NCBI RefSeq assembly: GCF_003627075.1 | Contig: NZ_CP032630.1 | Coordinates: forward strand, 2,914,001-2,978,000 | Source of the DNA: Protaetiibacter intestinalis | GTDB lineage: Bacteria; Actinomycetota; Actinomycetes; Actinomycetales; Microbacteriaceae | DNA: 64,000 nt | Direction of reading: 5' to 3' | In this document: positions 42,377-50,383 of the stretch, one piece after another | Layout of the letters: the number at the start of each line of letters is the position of its first letter | Numbering within the stretch: position 1 is the first letter of the stretch | Position numbers and translations under genes: made by a program | Notes under the pieces: model-generated | Databases searched by the model: none | Told to the model about the DNA's origin: nothing | Seen by the model: only the letters and a program-made list of their open reading frames with translations

Positions 42377-43369
42377 GTGACTATCTACAAGGATGCCCAA
42401 ACCGCGTTCATGGAGGAACTGCGATGCATCATCGACGCCGGTGAAACCATCGAGGTCCGCGGCGAGACCACACGTGAGTTGCGCGCTCGGCTCATCGAGA
42501 TCTCAAACGTTCGCGCCCGGCATGTCATCGTGCCCCACCGGCACAACAATGTGTTTGCCTCCATCGCCGAGAGCATGTGGGTGATCTACGGACGTAACGA
42601 TCTGGATTACCTTGGAGCGTATCTGAGGCGCGCCTCCGATTTTTCTGACGACGGGGTTACGTGGAGAGCAGGCTACGGTCCGCGACTACGCGACTGGAAC
42701 GGGGTCGACCAGCTCTCGGAGGTTGTCAAGATCCTCCGCTCCGACCCGGCCTCTCGGCGTGCGGTCATCAGCATCTACGACCCAGATCGCGACTTCGTCG
42801 CCAGCCGCGATATTCCGTGCAACAACTGGCTCCACTTCATAGTCCGAGACGGGCACCTCGACCTTCATGTGGCGGCGCGCAGTACCGATATCTGGTGGGG
42901 GTTCTCGGGTATCAACACCTTCGAGTGGACCCTACTGCTCGAAATGATGGCCCGTTGGCTCGGCCACGATCCCGGCCGCCTCGTCTTCTTCAGTTCCTCT
43001 CTGCACCTGTACGAGCGGCACTTTGACAAAGCCTCCCAGGTCGTGCTCGCACAGCCGAGCTCGGGCGAGCTTCCCAATGATGAGTCACAGGCGCGATTCG
43101 ATACCGACTGGGAAAGGTCAAGCGGTGAGTTCGAAGAATGGATGCGGCTCGAAGCTCAGTTGCGTTCCGGGCACGAGCTCAAGCAGCTCGAATGTCGCCT
43201 GACTGACCCCCTCCTGATTGCCTACATTCGCATGATCGACGTGTTCTGGGTAGCGAAACGCGGAGCCGACCCTGATCTTCTTAATCAGTTGATCAGAGAA
43301 GTCGGGGACAGTGGCCTGACGGCCGCAGCGACCGAGTACTTTGGTCGTCGCCACCACCAGCAGCACTGA
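42377..43369 (+). CDS. Thymidylate synthase-like enzyme
   Basis: 330 residues. RDIPCNNWLHFIVRDGHLDL contains the nucleophilic Cys; HVAARSTDIWWGFSGINTFE is the RSxD...N dUMP-binding motif; SSLHLYERHF is the HxY motif. The N-terminal part diverges from ThyA and the conserved GPVYGxQWR is replaced by WRAGYGPRLRDW, a pattern seen in nucleotide hydroxymethylases and DNA-modification enzymes as much as in ThyA. GTG start. Coupled with the kinase gene; converges on the pyrophosphorylase-like gene with nine bases between stops. Confidence 0.8.
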   Translation: MTIYKDAQTAFMEELRCIIDAGETIEVRGETTRELRARLIEISNVRARHVIVPHRHNNVFASIAESMWVIYGRNDLDYLGAYLRRASDFSDDGVTWRAGYGPRLRDWNGVDQLSEVVKILRSDPASRRAVISIYDPDRDFVASRDIPCNNWLHFIVRDGHLDLHVAARSTDIWWGFSGINTFEWTLLLEMMARWLGHDPGRLVFFSSSLHLYERHFDKASQVVLAQPSSGELPNDESQARFDTDWERSSGEFEEWMRLEAQLRSGHELKQLECRLTDPLLIAYIRMIDVFWVAKRGADPDLLNQLIREVGDSGLTAAATEYFGRRHHQQH

Positions 43370-43378
43370 AAACCGGGC

Positions 43379-44425
43379 TCAGGCAGTCACCGCAGGCTCG
43401 GCGAGATCGGCCGAAGCGCGCTCATTAATTCCCCACTTAGGCGGAAAGAACGGTGTCGCAGGCAGCCCGTGAGGCGCAAACTGCTGCTTGATCCGACTAC
43501 GGCCGCCGACGCCACGGATGTGAGGATGCATCACTCGTGCGTACTTGTCCGTCTCGCAAAAGAGGTTCTGACAATCAATGAGAGTCAACGCGCGACCAAA
43601 GAGATCGCTGAACTGGATTCCGTTCTGGTCGAACTGGTCCTCTTGTGTATCGACCATCCAACGAATCACATCTTCAGCGGATGCACCATTGAGATCTGGA
43701 AAGCACTTCGCTAACCCGCTGCGTGCACCCGGGCCCGGGACAACGAAGTCGTTCTCATCGAAATCGATGACCGAAGTGTAGTTGAGGTCAATCGCAAGCT
43801 GATAGGAAAGGAAAGGACCCAGCGACGGGTACGACGCAATCGTTTCAAACACTTCCCGAAGCGACTTGGCAGCCTCGACCTGCGCCACCACTCCTGATCT
43901 CATCATGTGCTCGATCAGTAGCAAATGGTTGCGGTGCTTACGAGCTGCGCCGAAGGGCGGTGGCGGGACGATGTAGGCCGCTGAGTACACCCTTTCCCCG
44001 CGCGCGAGCAGAAGATCGAGAACACCACTGAACGTATCGACGTCGAACGAATCGGCCGTGATCTCGCCAAACCGTGACTCCAGCGCCTCCCACGTCGATG
44101 GCTTGTTGAAGAAGCGGAAGAGCATGACCCGAAGCACAACGTCAGCTGCGTTCTGAGAGCCTTCGTAAGCTACGCGGATCAAGTCCTGTGAGACACGGTC
44201 AGCCGCGCGATACGCGTTCGTAAAGCGAAACCGCGAGATAACCGGATCATCGGTCCAAGGCCCCGGTTCTCCTCGTAACCTCGCGTGATAGACATGTTGC
44301 CGCTCAGCAGCAAAATGCCAGTAGGAGGAGAGAACCTCGGACACCTGAACGCTGTGACGACCGACTCGTACGCGGCGCATCCGCACTCCGTCCCGTGGGT
44401 CATTACTTTCTTTCAAGGTTGCCAT
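43379..44425 (-). CDS. Alpha-glutamyl/putrescinyl-thymine pyrophosphorylase-like protein
   Basis: 348 residues from the ATG at 44425; an earlier ATG at 44518 overlaps the integrase stop and would add 31 unlikely residues. The N-terminal block LSSYWHFAAERQHVYHARLR and DDPVISRFRFTNAYRAADRV is the signature of the 5-hmdU DNA kinase helical-domain/aGPT-PPlase family found in phages that hypermodify thymine. In these phages it replaces a pyrophosphorylated 5-hydroxymethyluracil with an amine. Here it sits with thymidylate kinase-like and synthase-like genes, the same functional set, but in a bacterial element. Confidence 0.75.
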   Translation of the reverse strand: MATLKESNDPRDGVRMRRVRVGRHSVQVSEVLSSYWHFAAERQHVYHARLRGEPGPWTDDPVISRFRFTNAYRAADRVSQDLIRVAYEGSQNAADVVLRVMLFRFFNKPSTWEALESRFGEITADSFDVDTFSGVLDLLLARGERVYSAAYIVPPPPFGAARKHRNHLLLIEHMMRSGVVAQVEAAKSLREVFETIASYPSLGPFLSYQLAIDLNYTSVIDFDENDFVVPGPGARSGLAKCFPDLNGASAEDVIRWMVDTQEDQFDQNGIQFSDLFGRALTLIDCQNLFCETDKYARVMHPHIRGVGGRSRIKQQFAPHGLPATPFFPPKWGINERASADLAEPAVTA

Positions 44426-44514
44426 GGACAGCCCTGCCGAGCTCGGAGGCGCGCCAAGTCCAGCAGCGGGGGCACACCCCATCGGATCGCACGCCTCTCG
44501 GCCCGCGACAGGCC

Positions 44515-45696
44515 TCATCCTGCCGTCCCGAACGCCCGCTCGAGATGCTCAGCCGTGGCGGGGTTCACGGTCTCGCTGCGCTGGATGTAGTGCTGCATCG
44601 TGATCCGCGGGTCGGTGTGCCCGAGGAGCTCGGAGGCGAGGAGCGCGCCTTGCGCGTCGTTGACAACCGTGGCGACGGTGCGGCGGAAGCGGTGCGGGGT
44701 GACGTTCTCGATCCCGGCCGCGTCCATCACGTCGCGCAGGAGCCGACGGATGTTGTTCGTCGTGTGCGGGGTCCCGACCCGCGTGGTGAACAACAGCGCG
44801 CCTGGTTCGGTGTCGCTGCTACGCAGCAGGCGCGAGCGGATCGCCTGCATCGCGAACGACGGCAGTGCGACGCGGCGAACCGAGCGATCCGTCTTCGGAT
44901 GATCCTGCCGGTGCGTCGGCTCACCCTTGCGGCTGATGATCGTCCCGGCGATCCGTACCGTCGGGATCGGGTCATCCACGTGAAGATCCTGGAGGCGGAT
45001 GGCGAGGACTTCGCCGATGCGGGCGGAGGTGCCGAGCATGACCTCGACGATCTGCCCGAGTTGCCGATCCGGCCTCGGACCCGCCACTATCCGCCGGGAC
45101 TCCCAGGCCTTGATCGCGGCACGGATCTCCTGCACCTCGCCGATCGTGAACGCGTCCGGGATCGTCTTCTTCCGGTGCAGCCGGGAGACGTGGTCCATCG
45201 GATTGCGGGGCAGGATCTCGTGTCGGACCGCGAGCGCAAGCGCGAGTCGGAGAACGACGCGGGCGTGCTTGGCGCGGCTGTAGCTGCGTCTGGCGAGTTG
45301 CTTGAGGAAGTAGTCGCAACGGGCGACCCCGATCTCCCGGAGCGTGAGGTCTTTGAATGCAGGGAAGACGAGGGCGCGCATGTCCCGCTCGTAGAGATTC
45401 CTCGTGGTTCGGGAGAGGCGGTCTTCGATCTCCATGTCTTCCAGCCAGTACGTGACGAGCTCTGGGAACGAGCTGTTGGCGCTCATCCCGTTGAATCCGG
45501 GCTGGTAGAGGGAGCGTTCGGCGAGCTTCTGCTTGAGCTTGCGCTCCGCGGCAGCGCGTGAGGGCCCTGTGGCTTGGACGAGTCGGTTGCTCCCGTCCCA
45601 GTCCCGGTACCGGGCGCGGGCCACGTGGTTGCCGTTCGGCCGGGCGCGGATGGCGATGACGCCGAAGGTACCGATCGGTGTGCGGGGCCTACCCAC
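44515..45696 (-). CDS. int: Tyrosine recombinase (integrase) of the element
   Basis: 393 residues. N-terminal AP2-like arm-binding region, SAM-like core-binding domain (VTYWLEDMEIEDRLSRTTRN), then the catalytic domain with R in GTSARIGEVLAIRLQDLHV, HRFRR near 325, the second His in LGHTDPRITMQHYIQ and the nucleophile Tyr in that motif (HYIQ). Complete RHRHY set. The start overlaps the excisionase gene by eight bases. Expected to act at the tRNA-Pro remnant 7 kb away; cargo lies between, which is unusual since int is mostly next to att. Confidence 0.94.
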   Translation of the reverse strand: MGRPRTPIGTFGVIAIRARPNGNHVARARYRDWDGSNRLVQATGPSRAAAERKLKQKLAERSLYQPGFNGMSANSSFPELVTYWLEDMEIEDRLSRTTRNLYERDMRALVFPAFKDLTLREIGVARCDYFLKQLARRSYSRAKHARVVLRLALALAVRHEILPRNPMDHVSRLHRKKTIPDAFTIGEVQEIRAAIKAWESRRIVAGPRPDRQLGQIVEVMLGTSARIGEVLAIRLQDLHVDDPIPTVRIAGTIISRKGEPTHRQDHPKTDRSVRRVALPSFAMQAIRSRLLRSSDTEPGALLFTTRVGTPHTTNNIRRLLRDVMDAAGIENVTPHRFRRTVATVVNDAQGALLASELLGHTDPRITMQHYIQRSETVNPATAEHLERAFGTAG

Positions 45697-45949
45697 GCGC
45701 TCCCTCCCCCGCTCCAGGAAAGGTGGCAGCCCCGGAAGGGGCGGCGGGCTCGCGCATGGTGTCCATCCAGGCGCGGATGTCGGTGATACCGAACATGATG
45801 CGCTTGCCGAAGCGGTAGGCGCGCGGGCCTTTGCCGTTGGTACGCCAGTCGTAGATAGTGGAGACGGGCACGCCGAGGTAGCCGGCGAGTTCGTCGATGT
45901 TCAGGAGCGGTTCGAGACCGTGAGGGTTGGACCGTTGTTCTTCGTTCAT
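45689..45949 (-). CDS. xis: Excisionase-like helix-turn-helix protein
   Basis: 86 residues. LLNIDELAGYLGVPVSTIYD is a MerR/AlpA-type winged-helix start, followed by RTNGKGPRAYRFGKRIMFGI and DIRAWMD, typical of excisionases that bend DNA and steer the integrase to excision. Directly upstream of and overlapping int. The 278 bp before it (45,950-46,227) hold no gene I can support. Confidence 0.88.
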   Translation of the reverse strand: MNEEQRSNPHGLEPLLNIDELAGYLGVPVSTIYDWRTNGKGPRAYRFGKRIMFGITDIRAWMDTMREPAAPSGAATFPGAGEGARG

Positions 45950-46227
45950 CCCTACAGTCTCAAAGCCTATGACACGCAGCGATGCCGTCCGGGTGCTTCT
46001 CGAGACGAGGCACGCAACCGCTGTTGCGGTATGGACGGGTCACGCAGATCGGGCGATGCGTCCGACCCCACGCCCCCGGAAGGTCCGCCGTTTGCCATCT
46101 TCGCAGACAGCCCACCCGTCGATACAGGTCGTCTCATGTCACCCCTGACACTTGAAGCGGGTTCCTGGCGCCGACCGACACCTTCTCGGACCCAAAACCC
46201 TGTGAACGTAGTCACTTCGACGTCCAT

Positions 46228-46875
46228 TTATGGAGTGGGAGAAGGACTAATGATGTTGACGACTACGGGCGCGGGAGCGTCATCCAGCGGAGCTGCCCAC
46301 GATACGGCGTGAGCGACTGCGAGCAATACCAAGCCAAGCAACGCGATCAGGAACCCATCACGGAAGACCGTGACCATCGCGCGACGTGTCCTTGACGTCA
46401 CGTACGTTGCCCAGACGTACTGACGAAGCTCCTCGCGCTGTCCGTCCTTGAGGTGGGCGAATTCTTTGACGTCCACGACGCCTAAAACCTTCTTCGATAC
46501 CGCGACGCCCCCGAAGATCAGGATAGAAAGGACGACGATTAGAACACCAATAATCCAGATGATGAGCGGCCAGGGAGAGTCCGGAGTGACAGCCCAAAGC
46601 CGCTCGAAAGCACCTGCGCTGAGCCCTACCGCAGCGATAATCGCGGTGAGCGCGAACTCAGCACGGCGCCGCACAGATTCGACGCCTTCCGATTCGGATT
46701 TCAAACGATCTTGATAGATATCGCGAACGACGGTGATGTTTCGCTTGTGAGTCGCATCAATCCACTTCGTGTCGGGCGCCTCCTCTTCCGGTAGCCACAC
46801 GGTTCTACCAAAGAGGAGTCCAGCTACTGTGCTTGCGACCATGCGCGCTTCGTCACGAAGCTCCGCCATACTCAT
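46228..46875 (-). CDS. Membrane protein of the graspetide-like cluster
   Basis: 215 residues from the ATG at 46875, which overlaps the ATP-grasp stop by four bases. About 85 cytoplasmic, charged residues, then hydrophobic segments at about 70-92, 103-130 and 180-205. The first part (RRRAEFALTAIIAAVGLSAG) and two close helices resemble SLATT-type 2TM proteins, a tentative comparison. It could export, immunise against, or anchor the peptide product. No ABC or MFS motif. Confidence 0.65.
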   Translation of the reverse strand: MSMAELRDEARMVASTVAGLLFGRTVWLPEEEAPDTKWIDATHKRNITVVRDIYQDRLKSESEGVESVRRRAEFALTAIIAAVGLSAGAFERLWAVTPDSPWPLIIWIIGVLIVVLSILIFGGVAVSKKVLGVVDVKEFAHLKDGQREELRQYVWATYVTSRTRRAMVTVFRDGFLIALLGLVLLAVAHAVSWAAPLDDAPAPVVVNIISPSPTP

Positions 46876-47828
46876 GAGGTCACGAGTAGTAGATCTGCGA
46901 TCGCTTCGGCGACGGCGGCGCCAATCACGCGAGGCAAGAAGAGCCACTGTCCAGCCGGATTCACATCGATGAGGAACGTCTTGCCATCAGGCTCCTGAAT
47001 CCAGTCTTGACTTGTGTAACCCAACCCCAGCTCTCGCGCGACCGCTACAGCCCCATCCCGAACAATCGGCGACACATCGTTGACTTCATTGAAATCCGAG
47101 TGATTAGCCGAACTCTGTCGCCAATCTGCTGGAGCGCTCGCTTGCACGTCCAGAGCGGCCGCCCATACGCGATCTCCAACGGTCACCACGCGGAGATGCC
47201 TAGATGCATGCAGGCGTTCTTGGATGATGAAGGGCGCAGAACTCAAGGCGCGCAAGCGATCATCGTCCGGCATCATTGGTTCGGCGTACACGGTCTTGAC
47301 GTCGCCGGCGGCAACGAACTGACCGGTCCCGAGTGGCTTGACCACCACCTCCTCGGAGAAGGCAGCCACGACAGCGCTTCTGCTCGTGGTTACCATCGTT
47401 CGAGGGTAAGGGACACCGAGTGTCCGCGCCGTCCGCCACTGGGTCAGTTTCGACTCGGCGCCTCTAAGCGCACGCGGTTCTGTAACCCAGCTGACGTTGG
47501 CCGCATCTATCAGCCATGAGTAGGCCGAGTGCCACGTGCCCAATTCCAGAGCCTCCACCGAACCGGTTTCAACCCCGAGGCCCCAATCAGCACGGTGAAA
47601 ACGCCGCAACCATCCGGCGCGGGGACGATCGAGGTCGATCGACTCTCCCTCCGCGTTCACGAGGCAACCGGTGTCGCCAATCACGAGTCCCGAACCGTCG
47701 CCATCATCCATGATCGACTCCAGATCGACTATGAACGGTCCGTGGCCACGCGCCACAAGCGCATCTGCAACTACTACAACGTGCGGGTCTTCTCGATGTC
47801 CGATGATGATCGGTGCTTCAAGAGCCAA
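46872..47828 (-). CDS. ATP-grasp ligase, graspetide-maturation type
   Basis: 318 residues from a TTG at 47828, two bases after the second peptide stop. N-terminal pre-ATP-grasp domain (about 1-110; PIIIGHREDPHVVVVADAL). ATP-grasp core: WRTARTLGVPYPRTMVTTS, VVVKPLGTGQF (ATP Lys), FIIQERLHASRHLRVVTVG, and IDVNPAGQWLFLP, the Mg-binding Asp/Asn motif seen as EVNPNGQW in RimK and graspetide ligases. These enzymes make ester or amide side-chain crosslinks in short peptides. Two precursor-like peptides lie directly upstream. Confidence 0.82.
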   Translation of the reverse strand: MALEAPIIIGHREDPHVVVVADALVARGHGPFIVDLESIMDDGDGSGLVIGDTGCLVNAEGESIDLDRPRAGWLRRFHRADWGLGVETGSVEALELGTWHSAYSWLIDAANVSWVTEPRALRGAESKLTQWRTARTLGVPYPRTMVTTSRSAVVAAFSEEVVVKPLGTGQFVAAGDVKTVYAEPMMPDDDRLRALSSAPFIIQERLHASRHLRVVTVGDRVWAAALDVQASAPADWRQSSANHSDFNEVNDVSPIVRDGAVAVARELGLGYTSQDWIQEPDGKTFLIDVNPAGQWLFLPRVIGAAVAEAIADLLLVTS

Positions 47829-47830
47829 GG

Positions 47831-47992
47831 TTACTGGCGAGAGGTCAAGACGAGAGGAGCAACTGACTCGTCAGAATCGGACGTTTCGATGGACTCGGTG
47901 AGCGTCGCCGTGCCGCGCATTCGCTCCGCTCTGATCGGCGACGAGCGGGCGAGTTCGACGAACAGTGATCGCCGGGCAGCTCGAAGCGGCAT
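47831..47992 (-). CDS. Candidate graspetide precursor peptide B
   Basis: 53 residues. Leader-like half includes SLFVELARSS; core-like half is TLTESIETSDSDESVAPLVL. ATG overlaps the stop of peptide A by one base (TGATG), and its TAA is two bases before the ATP-grasp TTG. It aligns with peptide A in both halves (SLF...LA.S and TLT..IETSD), with Thr/Ser donors and Glu/Asp acceptors suited to ester crosslinks. Confidence 0.75.
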   Translation of the reverse strand: MPLRAARRSLFVELARSSPIRAERMRGTATLTESIETSDSDESVAPLVLTSRQ

Positions 47993-48153
47993 CAGCCAAC
48001 ACTGGAGATAATCGTCGGAACGTATCCGAACCCGTGATCGGAGGTCTCGATCGTAGCCGTAAGTGTCGAGGGCGCGGGCCGAGGGCGCGGCTCAGGCTCC
48101 GGACGTTGCCCGCTGACAGCGAGCATCCCGAACAAGGATTCTGAGGTACTCAT
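47992..48153 (-). CDS. Candidate graspetide precursor peptide A
   Basis: 53 residues, MSTSESLFGMLAVSGQRPEP at the start, then a Pro/Arg-rich hinge and the core-like TLTATIETSDHGFGYVP. AGGGAG lies seven bases before the ATG and TATCAT 23 bases before it, so this is the first gene of the unit. Its core shares TLT..IETSD with peptide B; the leader shares SLF...LA.S. No other gene fits the frame. Product and modification are inferred. Confidence 0.8.
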   Translation of the reverse strand: MSTSESLFGMLAVSGQRPEPEPRPRPAPSTLTATIETSDHGFGYVPTIISSVG

Positions 48154-48176
48154 CGCAGCTCCCTGAGTTGATGTAG

Positions 48177-48182
48177 ATGATA
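48177..48182 (-). promoter_or_regulatory. -10 element TATCAT of the graspetide-like operon
   Basis: On the minus strand 23 bases before the ATG of peptide A; no convincing -35. It lies in the only intergenic gap of the unit. Confidence 0.4.
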
Positions 48183-48235
48183 GGTCACACTCTACCGGGA
48201 CGCTCCGACAGGTAAGCTTGCCTCGCGGAGCGTAT

Positions 48236-48667
48236 TCAGTGTCCCGTCAACCTCGTCGTTAGGGCTAGGTCTTTTCCGCCGTGGTTCCGTCCCTCAACCG
48301 TGCCGGCTGTTGCGGACTCGGCTGACTCCAACGCCTCTCGCTGGCGGAGCGCGCCTCGGCCGGCGAAGGCTTCCCGAATGCGGATGCGCACGATCAGGAT
48401 GACGCTGATCGGGCCGATCGCGAGGAATTTGAGCGCGTTCCAGCAGAACAGGAGCACGACGAGGTTGAGCCAGCCGGGGCCGCCGTCCTCGACCACGGTG
48501 ACGCAGTAGTACACGCCGAGGAGATATGGCGCGGCGAGGAGCATCGCCGGGAGGCCCCATTTCAGACCACGGCGGGTACGGATCGCGTCGAGCGCGATGT
48601 TGGTCGGCATGTAGCGCCGCAGGTAGTAGCGGGCATGGGCGCTGAGCTCCCAGAGCAGCCGGATCAT
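48236..48667 (-). CDS. Small membrane protein of the element backbone
   Basis: 143 residues from the ATG at 48667 (MIRLLWELSAHARYYLRRYM) with GAGAGG upstream. A polar N-terminus of about 38 residues, two membrane helices (about 42-62 and 72-95) and a charged C-terminus. Proteins of this form are common in actinobacterial integrative elements and often loosely called sulfate permease; I see no transporter motif. Possibly a transfer accessory protein. Confidence 0.6.
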   Translation of the reverse strand: MIRLLWELSAHARYYLRRYMPTNIALDAIRTRRGLKWGLPAMLLAAPYLLGVYYCVTVVEDGGPGWLNLVVLLFCWNALKFLAIGPISVILIVRIRIREAFAGRGALRQREALESAESATAGTVEGRNHGGKDLALTTRLTGH

Positions 48668-48871
48668 GGCATTGTCCTCTCGTGGCACGGTCAGGTGACG
48701 AGACAGTGCGTAGAGAGTGGCCCGAAGGCCTGTCCGTAGTGGGACGCCATATCAAGGAGGAATCTGCCTCGCTCCCAGGGTACGACTCCCCGGCGACATC
48801 CGTAAGAGGTGCGCCCGCTCGTTCGGGTGGCGCTCGTGCACCTATCTGGCACACACGGACGGGAGCCGGGC

Positions 48872-49867
48872 ATGGTCACGATCACTTCTCTCGCCAAGGA
48901 CGAACGCTCCGGACGGGTTGCTCTGGCTACGACCTTGGAGCCCGACGACGCGGTGACGGGCAGGCTCCTCGCAGCGGTTGGCGCGGTCGAGACTGTGCGC
49001 CTGGCAGCTGGTACCGGCGCGTTCCCGAAGAAGGTCGATGCGGTCGAGGCCGGGCTGTGGCGCAACAAGGTTGCCCCACGAATCGATGCCCGCACGGTCA
49101 CGCAGGCACTCTCGGAGAGCGACCGTCTCGGGTTGCGCATCCTCATCCCCGGCGACGACGATTGGCCGACCGCCCTGAATGACCTGAGCGACCGTGCCCC
49201 GACTGCCCTGTGGGTGCGCGGCGCATCCTCGTTCCTCACCGCGCCGCTGAGCGATCGCGTGACGATCACCGGAGCCCGCGCCGCCACAAGCTACGGCGAG
49301 CACGTCACAGGCGAGCTCGCCTCCGATCTGACTCATGCCGAACGAATCATCGTGGCCGGCGGCGCCTACGGCATCGACGCCGCCGCACACCGAGCCGCGC
49401 TCGCCACAGGCGGGCAGACCCTCGCCGTGGTGGTCGGCGGCTTGGATCGGCTCTACCCGTCCGGTAACCGTGAGCTGCTGGAACGAGTCGGAGATCTCGG
49501 GCTGCTTGCCAGCGAGATGCCGCCCGGCGCGACGCCGACCAAGTGGCGGTTTCTCGCCCGCAACCGCATCCTTGGCGCCCTTTCCGGTGTGACCGTTGTC
49601 GTGGAGGCGGGCTACCGCTCCGGCTCCCTCAACGTCGCTGCCCGCGCTGCGCAGCTCGGCCGTCCCGTCGGCGCAGTCCCCGGCCCGGTGACTAGCGTGT
49701 CGAGTGCCGGCACGCACCGGCTGTTGCGCGAAGGCATCGCGTCGCTCATCACCAGTGCCACAGACGTCACCGCGCTCCTTGACCCGCCCGCACGTGGTCG
49801 CGGGCAGGCGGTCGAGCGCGAACCAGACATCGCTCGAACTCCTCACCGGCAGGGGCGCGTCCTGTAG
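48872..49867 (+). CDS. dprA: DprA/Smf-like DNA-processing protein
   Basis: 331 residues from the ATG at 48872. Rossmann-like core: VTITGARAATSYGEHVTGEL, IIVAGGAYGIDAAAHRAAL, VVVGGLDRLYPSGNRELL and RNRILGALSGVTVVVEAGYR, as in DprA, which protects incoming ssDNA and loads RecA. Length and domain match the core; no clear C-terminal winged helix. As part of a mobile element it may help establish the element after transfer. A chromosomal dprA is expected elsewhere. Confidence 0.9.
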   Translation: MVTITSLAKDERSGRVALATTLEPDDAVTGRLLAAVGAVETVRLAAGTGAFPKKVDAVEAGLWRNKVAPRIDARTVTQALSESDRLGLRILIPGDDDWPTALNDLSDRAPTALWVRGASSFLTAPLSDRVTITGARAATSYGEHVTGELASDLTHAERIIVAGGAYGIDAAAHRAALATGGQTLAVVVGGLDRLYPSGNRELLERVGDLGLLASEMPPGATPTKWRFLARNRILGALSGVTVVVEAGYRSGSLNVAARAAQLGRPVGAVPGPVTSVSSAGTHRLLREGIASLITSATDVTALLDPPARGRGQAVEREPDIARTPHRQGRVL

Positions 49868-49923
49868 CTCGATGGCGCGCATCGAGCCGAGAGCGCATGA
49901 CCGCTCGGTGCGAAGATGAAGGC

Positions 49924-50358
49924 ATGTGTGCGACGAATCTGTGGGCGGTGAACGCCGCCGCCTTCACGCCTGAGTTCGAGCGGTTCACCGCCGAGCAGAT
50001 CGGCGTCGCACCGCAGGTCTCCGAGCTTCGGATCGCGTCAAGCCGCGTGCGCGCGAGCTCGGTCGTGTTCACGCTGACTCAGCGCATGTGCGACTGCGAC
50101 TCCCTGATCGGACGAGGCAGCGACGACCCCGTTGACGGCGAAATAGCGACCGAAGACTGGCTGACCTGGCTCCGTGAACTGCCGACCCAGGTTCCGCATG
50201 CCAGCCGCCTGGCCGTCCTTCGGGCATGGAGCCCGCAGGACGATGACGTGGCTCCCCGGCATGCGAAAGCCGTGACGATCAGCGAGGTGACTGAGCAGGT
50301 GCTCCGCGGACTGAAGGACGACTCACTGTTGACCATCGACTACCCGCGCACCGCCTGA
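49924..50358 (+). CDS. Conserved hypothetical protein of the element
   Basis: 144 residues from the ATG at 49924 (MCATNLWAVNAAAFTPEFER). Includes LTQRMCDCDSLIGRG with three close Cys residues and a helical C-terminus (TISEVTEQVLRGLKDD). No family recognised. It lies between the dprA-like and relaxase genes, facing the relaxase (26 bp between stops), and was probably inherited with the element backbone. Confidence 0.6.
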   Translation: MCATNLWAVNAAAFTPEFERFTAEQIGVAPQVSELRIASSRVRASSVVFTLTQRMCDCDSLIGRGSDDPVDGEIATEDWLTWLRELPTQVPHASRLAVLRAWSPQDDDVAPRHAKAVTISEVTEQVLRGLKDDSLLTIDYPRTA

Positions 50359-50383
50359 CCGCCCCGGCCCCGCACGGCACCGA

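Noticed and set aside
45967..46227. 86-residue minus-strand frame upstream of the excisionase
   Set aside because: No recognisable features, biased composition and no start signal; treated as non-coding.
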